Below, piece by piece: positions 38,534 to 46,480 of a DNA stretch of 64,000 nt. Origin of the DNA: Campylobacter taeniopygiae (GTDB taxonomy: Bacteria; Campylobacterota; Campylobacteria; Campylobacterales; Campylobacteraceae). Where the stretch lies: the NCBI RefSeq assembly GCF_005406225.1, contig NZ_NXLY01000006.1, positions 1 to 64,000 on the forward strand. Reading direction: 5' to 3'. Position 1 is the stretch's first letter. Every line of letters begins with the position of its first letter. Made by a program: the position numbers and the translations under genes. The notes below the pieces were generated by a model. It had not been told where the DNA came from. It did not search any database and saw only the letters and a list, made by a program, of their open reading frames with translations.

Positions 38534-40171
38534 ATGAAAGAATTTGTTTTCATAAAAAACAAAGATTTAATCCCTTTGCCTGATGAAATTGAAATTTGGG
38601 AAACAAATAAAGATATAGAAGTTTTAATCTCTAATGATAAAAAACAAAAATCTAGCATCTACGCTCCAGAAATTAATTTTTACCTTAGAAATTCTCAAGA
38701 TGATGCTTTAGAAAAGGCTAAAAATATTTTAAAACTCTATCAAATTAGAAATCATATTTATGATTTTGGACTTGATTTTGAAGAAAATAAACCCATTCAA
38801 AAACGCATTATTCTTATCGATCTAGAAGAAGAACTTGTTGATTTTTTGAAAAAAAATGATTTTAAAGTCATTGCTTTAAAAAATGAAGAAGTCAAAGGTA
38901 TTTTTGGGACTATAGGAGAATTATGTGCGATAATATCCGATGAAATAGAAATTGATTTTGATATTTTAATTTTCAATCACCAATGCTTAAGAAAAGATTT
39001 TTCAAGGCAAAGTGGCTGCTATGATATGCAAAATTTCAAAAATAAAGAAGCTCTGCTTGAATTTTTAAATAGCATTATCCCAAATTACACTTACAAAAAT
39101 TATTTTTCCTATGATTTAAATATATGCCAATATCATTCAAGGCGTAGTGAGCACTGTGCTAAATGTGTTGAAATTTGTCCCACAACAGCTATTTTAAAAG
39201 ACGATGAAAATAAAAATCTAATTTTTTCACAAATAGATTGTTTGGAGTGTGGTTCTTGTATTAGCATTTGCCCTAGCGGATCGCTTGATAGTACTAATTT
39301 ACCTAGAAACAGCTTTTTTGAAATTTGCAACTTTTTTAAAAAAAATAAAATTTTACTCATTTCAGAAAAAATTCCTCTAGAAAATTTAAATTTAGAACTT
39401 CCAAAAAATACCTTACCGCTAATCATAAAAGATGGATGGCTTACTCCTATGCATTTTTTAGCTCTTTTACAAAGTAGCGGTGCTAATATAGTCTTTTTCA
39501 CTCAAACACTATCTCAAGGAAATCATGAAGCTATAGAACTTTTAAATACTTTTTTTGAGAGAAAATTTAATAAAAAAGCTATTTTTATTGCTAATGAAGA
39601 ATTAAATACTCATTTAAAACAACAAGAATTTTTAGAAGATTTATATTTTGAATTTCATAATAATACTCTTAGCACAAGAGAAAATTTTTCTAAAAGAATG
39701 CAAAAACTTATACAAAATGATGATTTTGGTTCTTTAAAAAGCGGAGATTGGATAAGATATGGTAAAATAGAAATAAGTACTCAAACTTGCACCCTTTGTC
39801 TTTCTTGCGTTGGAGCTTGTAACGTAGGGGCTTTAATCGCAGATCATAAAGAAAATGCTTTAAAATTTAATGCTTCGCTTTGCACTACTTGTGGGTATTG
39901 TGAAATGAGTTGTGCTGAAAAAGATACCTTAAAGCTAACAAGAAGTGGAATGGAATTTAATCCTAGGTTTTTTGAATATCAAACGATGGCAAAAGATGAA
40001 CTTTTTGCATGTATAGAATGCGGAAAAGAATTTGCTACTAAAAAAGCTGTGCAAAAAATAGCAGAACTTATGAAACCTAAATTTAAAGAAGATCAAAATA
40101 AAATTAAAACACTTTATTGCTGTGCAGAATGCAAGGCAAAAATAATGATAAAAAGTATGAGTAATTTATAA
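38534..40171 (+). CDS. Multi-cluster 4Fe-4S ferredoxin-like protein
   Basis: Equivalent to Cj1377c. About 545 residues, soluble, no signal peptide. Four cysteine-rich blocks are visible: HCAKCVEICP near 210, CLECGSCISICP near 236, CTLCLSCVGAC near 418 and CTTCGYCEMSC near 450, plus paired CXXC motifs at the C-terminus (CIECGKEFATK and CCAECKA) that could bind zinc or another cluster. Start ATG 38534 (MKEFVFIKNK) has AGAGGAAAA upstream; the frame opens earlier without support. The family accompanies molybdo/seleno formate dehydrogenases, and selAB next door supports a role in formate dehydrogenase maturation or electron transfer, which is inference. Confidence 0.85.
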   Translation: MKEFVFIKNKDLIPLPDEIEIWETNKDIEVLISNDKKQKSSIYAPEINFYLRNSQDDALEKAKNILKLYQIRNHIYDFGLDFEENKPIQKRIILIDLEEELVDFLKKNDFKVIALKNEEVKGIFGTIGELCAIISDEIEIDFDILIFNHQCLRKDFSRQSGCYDMQNFKNKEALLEFLNSIIPNYTYKNYFSYDLNICQYHSRRSEHCAKCVEICPTTAILKDDENKNLIFSQIDCLECGSCISICPSGSLDSTNLPRNSFFEICNFFKKNKILLISEKIPLENLNLELPKNTLPLIIKDGWLTPMHFLALLQSSGANIVFFTQTLSQGNHEAIELLNTFFERKFNKKAIFIANEELNTHLKQQEFLEDLYFEFHNNTLSTRENFSKRMQKLIQNDDFGSLKSGDWIRYGKIEISTQTCTLCLSCVGACNVGALIADHKENALKFNASLCTTCGYCEMSCAEKDTLKLTRSGMEFNPRFFEYQTMAKDELFACIECGKEFATKKAVQKIAELMKPKFKEDQNKIKTLYCCAECKAKIMIKSMSNL

Positions 40172-40194
40172 ATATCGACTAAAAGTCGATATTT
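40170..40194. terminator. Bidirectional hairpin between ferredoxin-like gene and fldA
   Basis: Inverted repeat AAATATCGACT (40170-40180) / AGTCGATATTT (40184-40194) around AAA. It lies between two convergent genes, with U-rich arms on each strand. Confidence 0.75.
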
Positions 40195-40199
40195 AATTA

Positions 40200-40691
40200 T
40201 TATGCAAAATAAGATCTAATTTGCTCTATCCAAGCATCGATTCTTGCTTCTGTTTGATCTTCTTGATTGTCATTATCTAAAGCAAGACCTACAAATTTAT
40301 CATTTACAACAGCATCACTTGCCTCAAAACTATAGCCATCAGTTGAAACCTCTCCAACTAAATTAGCACCTGCATTTTTTAAATTTTCAGCTAATTTTCC
40401 CATACCGCCACAAAAAGTATCAGAATAACTTTCGCTATCACCCATACCAAAAACAGCTACTGTTTTACCGCTAAGGCTAAGTCCTGAAAAATCAAAACCA
40501 TCCCAATCATCTTGCAAATCTCCACTTCCCCAAGTTGATGTTCCACAGATTAGTTTATCATAAGAATTGATTTTAGCTGCATCAATATCTGCAATATTTA
40601 ATACATCACTGATTCCCAATTTTGAAGCGATCATATTCGCTGCACCTTCGGTGTTACCCATAGCACTTCCATAAACTACTGCTACTGACAT
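40200..40691 (-). CDS. fldA: Flavodoxin
   Basis: FMN electron carrier, essential in Campylobacterota, where it accepts electrons from pyruvate and 2-oxoglutarate oxidoreductases. 163 residues, typical long-chain flavodoxin. The phosphate-binding loop is GSAMGNTEGAA near 8-18, followed by the CGTSTWGSGDLQDDW element near 49-63 and FGMGDSESYSDTFCGGMG near 81-98. It is the last gene of a three-gene leftward operon, overlapping the 228-aa gene upstream by 10 bases. A bidirectional hairpin follows it. Confidence 0.95.
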   Translation of the reverse strand: MSVAVVYGSAMGNTEGAANMIASKLGISDVLNIADIDAAKINSYDKLICGTSTWGSGDLQDDWDGFDFSGLSLSGKTVAVFGMGDSESYSDTFCGGMGKLAENLKNAGANLVGEVSTDGYSFEASDAVVNDKFVGLALDNDNQEDQTEARIDAWIEQIRSYFA

Positions 40692-41368
40692 TTATTTCTC
40701 CTTATAAGTTGATTTGATATTTTATACGGAACTAATTTTACCATAGTTTTGTTTAAATCATACAAAAAATGTTTTATTTCAATAAAATGTTTAAAATTTT
40801 CATTGCGAGGGCAAACAATGTATAATTTTTCAAAATTATTTTTTTCAACAAAAGTTGATATTTTTTGAATTTCATTTTCAATTTCTAAATTATAGATATC
40901 AATTTTCTTACAAAGCGCCCAAATAGCAAATTTTTTATTTACCACAATAATATTTCCCTGCTGATCAATCATCTCATCTGGATTTTGCCTAGAAATTTTA
41001 TCATACACATAATCACTAAATAAACTTTGCGCATCAAAATATAATCCATTGCGATAAAATTTTAGAATTTGATTTAAATTGTATTTTTTTAAATTTCTTG
41101 TTTGAAAAATCAATCTTCTTTCTTGAAATTCATTCCATTTAAAAATAGTTTTAATTTTTCCAAATTTTGCTTTGGAAATATCTTTTATAAAATTATCAAA
41201 AGCTTCTTGAATACTTTTGGCTTGTTTTCCATAAATAAGAGGAATTTTCATCTCATCTTCTACGCAAGAATTATATTGAATTAAAAAAGTCATTATAAGA
41301 TCTTTTTTATCTAAAGAACGATAGATTTCAGGAATTATTTCTCTATTTTTTTCAAAACCAAACAACAT
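40682..41368 (-). CDS. Conserved 228-aa protein upstream of fldA, function unknown
   Basis: Equivalent to Cj1383c. Soluble, basic, Lys/Asn/Phe rich, no signal peptide or membrane segment. I recognise no catalytic motif. A mid-region NLEIENEIQKISTFVEKNNF and a following LYIVCPRNENF strand suggest an alpha/beta fold. It is tightly coupled on both sides: its start is 1 base from the stop of the DUF2325-like gene and its end overlaps fldA by 10 bases. The fixed neighbourhood suggests a role around flavodoxin or redox control, without direct evidence. Confidence 0.75.
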   Translation of the reverse strand: MLFGFEKNREIIPEIYRSLDKKDLIMTFLIQYNSCVEDEMKIPLIYGKQAKSIQEAFDNFIKDISKAKFGKIKTIFKWNEFQERRLIFQTRNLKKYNLNQILKFYRNGLYFDAQSLFSDYVYDKISRQNPDEMIDQQGNIIVVNKKFAIWALCKKIDIYNLEIENEIQKISTFVEKNNFEKLYIVCPRNENFKHFIEIKHFLYDLNKTMVKLVPYKISNQLIRRNKCQ

Positions 41369-41685
41369 TAAAATCCTTTAAAATCGCACATTTCTTTATT
41401 TAAATTAAAAATTTTACAATACTCGCAATACACACAATTGACACTTCTTTTAGCACAAACTAATGGAATTTTTCTTTTTTTAGCCTCGTTTTTAATTTTT
41501 CTCATGGTATTGTGATTTAAAAAACTTGTCAGCATAACTATACACTCTGTATCACAAGGAATAGGTTTGCGATTAACTCTATTTTCATTGCGCGCGTCCC
41601 AATGTTCAATTTTCTTAGCACCCAAATCATGCAAAACAGCCTTTATAGGAGTAATTTCATCCGCACCGATAACTAAAACCGACAT
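41368..41685 (-). CDS. DUF2325-like small cysteine protein
   Basis: Equivalent to Cj1384c. 105 residues. The N-terminus MSVLVIGADEITPIKAVLHDLGAKKIEHWDARN (about residues 1-33) matches the DUF2325 fold, a Rossmann-like module found alone or fused to other proteins. A C-terminal CVYCEYCKIF cluster with an earlier CAKRSVNC gives several closely spaced cysteines, which could bind a metal or cluster. It opens the operon that ends in fldA. A Fur/PerR-like AT dyad lies about 20 bases upstream of its start, so metal- or peroxide-dependent control is possible. Confidence 0.75.
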   Translation of the reverse strand: MSVLVIGADEITPIKAVLHDLGAKKIEHWDARNENRVNRKPIPCDTECIVMLTSFLNHNTMRKIKNEAKKRKIPLVCAKRSVNCVYCEYCKIFNLNKEMCDFKGF

Positions 41686-41704
41686 ATATCCTCCTTATAT
41701 ATTT

Positions 41705-41722
41705 TGATAATTATTATTATAA
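41705..41722. promoter_or_regulatory. Fur/PerR-like box upstream of the fldA operon and katA
   Basis: TGATAATTATTATTATAA resembles Campylobacter Fur/PerR sites. It lies 20 bases upstream of the DUF2325-like start and 143 bases before katA. katA is known to be PerR- and Fur-responsive in C. jejuni. AT-richness makes chance matches likely. Confidence 0.35.
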
Positions 41723-41734
41723 TATGACTTAACT

Positions 41735-41769
41735 AAATTTATTTTGAAATTTATTATCAAAATAAATTT
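41735..41769. repeat. Perfect inverted repeat in katA upstream region
   Basis: AAATTTATTTTGA (41735-41747) and TCAAAATAAATTT (41757-41769) are perfect 13-base arms with a 9-base loop. It may be an operator or a small hairpin between the divergent genes. Confidence 0.6.
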
Positions 41770-41864
41770 TATTTCAAAATTTGTCAATTAATTAAGTTAA
41801 TTTTAATTTTTATTAGAATACAATTTATCAATTAATAAAAATTATTATTTAGGAGAAATTAAAA

Positions 41865-43289
41865 ATGAAAAGAATGACAAATGATTTTGGAAATATTATC
41901 GCTGATAATCAAAATTCTTTAAGTGCTGGTGCAAAGGGACCTTTACTTTTGCAAGATTATTTATTGCTTGAAAAACTTGCGCATCAAAATAGAGAAAGAA
42001 TTCCTGAACGCACAGTACATGCTAAAGGTAGTGCAGCTTATGGGGAAATGAAAATCACTGCTGATTTATCCGCTTATACCAAGGCTAAAGTCTTTCAAAA
42101 AGGCGAAGTTACTCCGCTCTTTTTACGTTTCTCAACAGTTGCGGGAGAATTAGGTGCTGCTGATGCTGAACGCGATGTTCGTGGCTTTGCTGTTAAATTT
42201 TATACCAAAGAAGGTAATTGGGATCTAGTGGGTAACAATACTCCAACTTTTTTTATCCGCGATGCGTATAAATTTCCTGATTTTATTCACACTCAAAAAA
42301 GAAATCCTCGCAGTAATTTAAGAAGCAACAATGCTGCTTGGGATTTTTGGACTCTATGCCCTGAAAGCTTACATCAAGTTACTATACTTATGAGTGATAG
42401 AGGAATTCCTGCAACTTATCGTCATATGCATGGTTTTGGAAGTCATACTTATAGCTTTATCAACGATAAAAATGAAAGATTTTGGGTTAAATTCCATTTT
42501 AAAACCTTACAAGGAATCAAAAATCTTAGCAATAAAGAAGCGCAAGAATTGATCGCCAAAGATAGAGAAAGTCATCAAAGAGATCTTTACAATGCTATTG
42601 AAAAAGGCGATTTTCCAAAATGGAAAGTCCAACTTCAAATTTTAGCTGAAAAAGATACAGATAAACTTGGATTCAATCCTTTTGATTTAACAAAAATTTG
42701 GCCACATAGTGTTGTTCCTTTAATGGATGTTGGAGAATTGATTTTAAATAAAAATCCACAAAATTATTTCAATGAAGTCGAACAAGCTGCTTTTAGTCCT
42801 AGCAATATAGTTCCTGGAATAGGTTTTAGTCCTGATAAAATGCTCCAAGCTAGAATATTTAGTTATCCTGATGCGCAAAGATATAGAATAGGTACAAATT
42901 ATCATCTTTTGCCCGTTAATCGCCCAAGAAATGAAACAAACACTTACAATGTAGCTGGAGCAATGAATAGCGATAGCTATAAAAATAAAGAAGCTTATTA
43001 TGAGCCAAACAGTTATGATGATAGTCCAAAAGAAGATAGAAGTTATCTCGAGCCTGATTTATTTTTAGAAGGATCAGCACAAAGACATGCCCCGCTTGAT
43101 GAAGATTTTTACACCCAACCAAGAGCTTTATTTAATCTTATGAATGAAAACCAAAAAGAACAACTTTTTGAAAATATTGCTAATTCCATGGAAGATGTTA
43201 ATGAAAAAATTATAGATAGAGCTTTAAAGCATTTTGAAAAAATTTCACCTGATTATGCCAATGGGGTTAAAAAAGCTTTAAAAAAATAA
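41865..43289 (+). CDS. katA: Catalase KatA
   Basis: Haem catalase, the only catalase in C. jejuni, which removes hydrogen peroxide. 474 residues, small-subunit clade 3 type. The active-site region is [10 protein letters not shown] (catalytic His near 46), RFSTVAGE near 101-108, and the haem-ligand Tyr lies in [16 protein letters not shown] near 326-341. No signal peptide is present, so it is cytoplasmic. ATG 41865 is preceded by TAGGAGA. Upstream are an AT dyad and Fur/PerR-like sequences, consistent with peroxide and iron control. Downstream is its ankyrin partner gene. Confidence 0.97.
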   Translation: MKRMTNDFGNIIADNQNSLSAGAKGPLLLQDYLLLEKLAHQNRERIPERTVHAKGSAAYGEMKITADLSAYTKAKVFQKGEVTPLFLRFSTVAGELGAADAERDVRGFAVKFYTKEGNWDLVGNNTPTFFIRDAYKFPDFIHTQKRNPRSNLRSNNAAWDFWTLCPESLHQVTILMSDRGIPATYRHMHGFGSHTYSFINDKNERFWVKFHFKTLQGIKNLSNKEAQELIAKDRESHQRDLYNAIEKGDFPKWKVQLQILAEKDTDKLGFNPFDLTKIWPHSVVPLMDVGELILNKNPQNYFNEVEQAAFSPSNIVPGIGFSPDKMLQARIFSYPDAQRYRIGTNYHLLPVNRPRNETNTYNVAGAMNSDSYKNKEAYYEPNSYDDSPKEDRSYLEPDLFLEGSAQRHAPLDEDFYTQPRALFNLMNENQKEQLFENIANSMEDVNEKIIDRALKHFEKISPDYANGVKKALKK

Positions 43290-43296
43290 TTTTTAC

Positions 43297-43315
43297 TTAC
43301 CGCCTTAGGCGGTAA
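43297..43315 (+). terminator. Hairpin after katA
   Basis: TTACCGCC / GGCGGTAA with a TTA loop. GC-rich compared with the surroundings. It lies between katA and the ankyrin gene, so it probably attenuates transcription from katA into it. Confidence 0.7.
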
Positions 43316-43345
43316 AATAAAGATTATTAATTTTAAGGAAAAAAG

Positions 43346-43816
43346 ATGACAACTCTTAGTATAGAAGAAGAAAAAAGATTTGAGCAATTATGCAATATGG
43401 CTTTTAATTTTGCTAGAAATAATGACCATAAAAATCTTAAAATAATGATAGAAGCAGGATTAAATGTCAATCTAAAAACTCATAAAGGCGATACCTTACT
43501 TATGTTAGCCGCTTATAATAACTCTTATGAAAGCGCAAAAATGCTTTTAGAAAAAGGTGCAAAGGTTGATGAAAAAAATGATCGCGGACAAACCCCGCTT
43601 GCTGGAGTTTGTTTTAAAGGATATTTACCTATGTGTAAGCTTTTGGTAGAACATGGTGCAAATATTGATGAAAATAATGGATTGGGTATGACTCCTTACA
43701 CCTTTGCTTTAATGTTTGGACGCAAAGAAATTTCAGCCTTTTTGTTAAAAAATTCTAAAAAAAGTTTCTTAAAGAAAATTTCTTTTGCTGTATTGAATTT
43801 CATAAAAAGAAAATGA
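43346..43816 (+). CDS. Ankyrin-repeat protein needed for full catalase activity
   Basis: Equivalent to Cj1386. 156 residues with about three ankyrin repeats (about 37-135). Consensus pieces GDTLLMLAAYNN, GQTPLAGVCFKG and GMTPYTFALMFG are visible. In C. jejuni the protein has been shown to bind haem and support haem loading of KatA. No signal peptide. The start ATG 43346 is preceded by AAGGAAAAAAG. It lies 56 bases after katA. Its C-terminus is basic (IKRK) and its stop is next to the end of the regulator gene on the other strand. Confidence 0.88.
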   Translation: MTTLSIEEEKRFEQLCNMAFNFARNNDHKNLKIMIEAGLNVNLKTHKGDTLLMLAAYNNSYESAKMLLEKGAKVDEKNDRGQTPLAGVCFKGYLPMCKLLVEHGANIDENNGLGMTPYTFALMFGRKEISAFLLKNSKKSFLKKISFAVLNFIKRK

Positions 43817-44485
43817 TTATTTTTTAAACTTTTTTAAATACCTATAAACGCTAGGTTCTGAAATTTTTAAAAATTTTGCAACGATAGATACAGCACCTTT
43901 GATATTAAAAATACCCTTTTCATAAAGGGTTTTTGCGATTTCTTCTTTTTGAGTAATGCTAAGTTGATAATTTGAATTTAAATAACTCATATCAATATTT
44001 TGAGCTAAAATTTCTTCTATAGATCGACTCAACGTTTCTACATTGGCCAAACCATTAATTTCTAAATTACTGCTTTCATCTTGGTTTAGAAATTCGTCCA
44101 TATCGTCTAATTTTTCTATATCTATGATTTTGCAAATTACCTCTCTTATAACGCTTGTATCATGATTTATACATAAAATTCCCACGAGTTTATCAGCGTT
44201 TTTTATAAAAAAAGTCGAACCTCTTACGAGTTTATTTTTTCCAATTAAAGCCTTATAATCATGTAAAAAATCTTTGTTTAAATAAGCTTTTTTTTGTATA
44301 AGTTCGCTTGCAAAAGCACTCAAAGGAGATTCTAGGGTTCTACCGCTAATATGATTATTTTCAATAGCAGCGATATAAGCACCTTTTTTATCTATGACAT
44401 GAAAAACAACTTCGTATTGTTTGCCTAAAACTTGCCCTAAAAATTTTGTTAATTTGATAAATTGTTCCTTCTGTTTTTCATCCAT
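43817..44485 (-). CDS. YheO-type PAS/HTH transcriptional regulator
   Basis: Equivalent to Cj1387c. About 222 residues: an N-terminal YheO-like PAS domain (about 5-125, with a GAYIAAIENNHISGR segment) and a C-terminal helix-turn-helix (about 165-222), where ISVAKFLKISEPSVYRYLK-type residues lie at the end. Start is ATG 44485 (MDEKQKEQ), preceded by AAAGGAAAG; the frame runs on upstream without support. It is divergent from the ridA operon with 121 bases between and a perfect dyad in that gap, so it is the natural candidate regulator of both directions. The ligand is unknown. Confidence 0.88.
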   Translation of the reverse strand: MDEKQKEQFIKLTKFLGQVLGKQYEVVFHVIDKKGAYIAAIENNHISGRTLESPLSAFASELIQKKAYLNKDFLHDYKALIGKNKLVRGSTFFIKNADKLVGILCINHDTSVIREVICKIIDIEKLDDMDEFLNQDESSNLEINGLANVETLSRSIEEILAQNIDMSYLNSNYQLSITQKEEIAKTLYEKGIFNIKGAVSIVAKFLKISEPSVYRYLKKFKK

Positions 44486-44508
44486 AAGCTTTCCTTTAAA
44501 AAATAAAT

Positions 44509-44538
44509 AATATTTTATTATCATAATAATAAAATATT
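44509..44538. promoter_or_regulatory. Candidate operator between YheO-type regulator and ridA operon
   Basis: Perfect inverted repeat AATATTTTATTAT (44509-44521) / ATAATAAAATATT (44526-44538) with a CATA spacer. It sits 24 bases upstream of the regulator ATG and 69 bases upstream of ridA, as expected for an operator shared by divergent genes. Confidence 0.55.
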
Positions 44539-44606
44539 GACAAATTATTCTTAAAATGATAATATTCTATTATAACAATAATAATTTAATACTCAAGGAG
44601 AAAAAA

Positions 44607-44969
44607 ATGTCAAATTATCCAAAAGCTATTGGACCTTATTCAGCTTATAGAGAGGCTAATGGGTTGTTATTTATTTCAGGACAACTTCCTATAAATCCTA
44701 ATTCTGGAGAAATAGAAAGTGAAGATATAAAAGAACAAACCAAACAATCGTTAAAAAATATTGGAGCCATTTTAGAAGAAAATGGAATTTCTTACGATAA
44801 AGTATTAAAAACAACTTGCTTTTTAGCTAACATCTCAGATTTTACTGCTTTTAATGAGGTTTATTCTGAATTTTTTCAAGCTCCCTATCCTGCAAGAAGT
44901 GCGTTTGCAGTTAAAGATTTACCAAAAGGAGCAAAAGTGGAGATAGAAGTTATCGCTTTAAAAGGATAA
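44607..44969 (+). CDS. ridA: RidA (reactive intermediate deaminase)
   Basis: Hydrolyses enamine/imine intermediates such as 2-aminoacrylate, protecting PLP enzymes. About 120 residues, the standard YjgF/YER057c/UK114 length. Motifs are AIGPYSAYR near 7-15, the LFISGQLPINP element near 21-31, and the catalytic-arginine region APYPARSAFAV near 92-102. Start is ATG 44607 (MSNYPKAIG) behind AAGGAG; the longer frame from 44556 lacks support. First gene of a tightly packed rightward operon (2-base gap to the transporter), divergent from a YheO-type regulator. It most likely handles the 2-aminoacrylate made by the PLP lyase encoded downstream. Confidence 0.93.
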   Translation: MSNYPKAIGPYSAYREANGLLFISGQLPINPNSGEIESEDIKEQTKQSLKNIGAILEENGISYDKVLKTTCFLANISDFTAFNEVYSEFFQAPYPARSAFAVKDLPKGAKVEIEVIALKG

Positions 44970-44971
44970 AT

Positions 44972-46468
44972 ATGCTAGGTCTTGGTTTTTCACTTTTAAG
45001 TATTTTTTTACTTATTTTCATGCTTTATAAAAAAGTCAATGCCCATATGGCATTGCTTTTAAGTGGATTTTTTTTACTTGGCATAACAACAATTACTTCG
45101 TTTTTAATCCGTATATTTCCAGAATCAAATATTCAAATAAGTTATCCTCACATTTATACTTATTTAAAAAGTATAGATTTTTATAAATTAGGGCACCCTA
45201 TCCTTGAAAAAGGATCTTTAAATTTAGGTTTTTTTAATATTTTTGAAGTTTTTAATCAAACTTTATCAAGCACTTTAGCAGGTCTTGGGCTTACTTTGAT
45301 GTGTATAGCAGGTTTTTCTGCTTACATGGATCATGTTGGTGCTTCTTATGCTCTTTTTAAAGTTTTTGAAAAACCATTAAAAATGGTAAAATCACCCTAT
45401 ATTTTGCTTATACTTGCATATTTTATTTCTCAATTTTTGGTTCTTTTTATACCTTCTCATGCTGGTTTAGCGCTTTTGTTAATGGTAACTATGTATCCGA
45501 TATTGGTTAGAACGGGAGTTTCCAAACTTTCTGCTTTAAGCGTCATTGCAATTTGTCAATATATCGATCATGGGCCTGGAAGTAGCAATGTCATCATGGC
45601 TTCAAATGTAGCTAAGATCGATCCTGCATTCTATTTCGTTCATTATCAGCTTCCCACAACTTTACCCATCATTATAGCTGTAGGAATTTCTATTTATCTT
45701 TGCAATTATTTTTTTGATAAAAAAGAACATTTTGTTTTCGATCCTAAAAAAGTTGAAGAAGAACTTAACGAAAATAAAGCAAAAGAAGTCAAAAAACCAC
45801 CTAGAATATATGCTCTTTTACCTATCGTACCTTTAATTTTAATCCTAGGTTTTAGCTCTGTACTTGATAGTATTTTGGCTTTATTACAAATTCATTATCA
45901 ATCAAGCATTAAAATCAATGTTTCTGTTGCTATGATGATTTCAACTTTTATAGCTATTGTTTTTGAGATGATACGCTATAAAAGCGTTATTGAAACTTTA
46001 AATTCAATAATGATTTTCTTTAAAGGCATGGGACATTTGTTTGTGATTACAGTTTCGCTTATTGTTTGCGGTCAAGTATTCGCTAGCGGACTTTTATCGG
46101 TTGGTTTTGTAGATACTTTGATAGAAATTTTAAAAAATGCAGGTTTTGGAGCACTAGCTATTATTGTTGTTATTTCTATACTTCTCGCTTTTTGTGCTTT
46201 TTTAATGGGGTCTGGAAATGCGGCATTTTTCAGTTTTGCTTCACTTATCCCAAATATAGCAAAGCATTTTGGAGTTGAAACCATTTCCATGATAGCGCCT
46301 ATTCAAATCATGACAGGTTTTGGAAGATGTGTCAGCCCTATTGCTCCTGCAATTTTAGCTATATCTGCCATGACAAAAGTTAGTCCCTTTGCAGTGATAA
46401 AAAGAACAGCTATTCCTATGCTAGTAGCAAGTATTGTAAATATCATAATGACTTATATTTATCTTTAA
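44972..46468 (+). CDS. DcuC-family C4-dicarboxylate/organic anion transporter (intact)
   Basis: Equivalent to Cj1389, which I recall as broken in NCTC 11168; here the 498-residue frame is open. About 12-14 membrane helices, with the DcuC-like signatures ICQYIDHGPGSSNVIMASNVAK near 190-211 (two blocks) and a CAFLMGSGNAAFFSFASL element near 409-426. DcuC proteins exchange or export succinate and fumarate, and relatives import other carboxylates. The position between ridA and three catabolic genes suggests uptake of the pathway substrate, or fumarate/succinate exchange. Substrate inference is by context only. Gap of 12 bases to the next gene. Confidence 0.85.
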   Translation: MLGLGFSLLSIFLLIFMLYKKVNAHMALLLSGFFLLGITTITSFLIRIFPESNIQISYPHIYTYLKSIDFYKLGHPILEKGSLNLGFFNIFEVFNQTLSSTLAGLGLTLMCIAGFSAYMDHVGASYALFKVFEKPLKMVKSPYILLILAYFISQFLVLFIPSHAGLALLLMVTMYPILVRTGVSKLSALSVIAICQYIDHGPGSSNVIMASNVAKIDPAFYFVHYQLPTTLPIIIAVGISIYLCNYFFDKKEHFVFDPKKVEEELNENKAKEVKKPPRIYALLPIVPLILILGFSSVLDSILALLQIHYQSSIKINVSVAMMISTFIAIVFEMIRYKSVIETLNSIMIFFKGMGHLFVITVSLIVCGQVFASGLLSVGFVDTLIEILKNAGFGALAIIVVISILLAFCAFLMGSGNAAFFSFASLIPNIAKHFGVETISMIAPIQIMTGFGRCVSPIAPAILAISAMTKVSPFAVIKRTAIPMLVASIVNIIMTYIYL

Positions 46469-46480
46469 AAAGGAGAAAAA

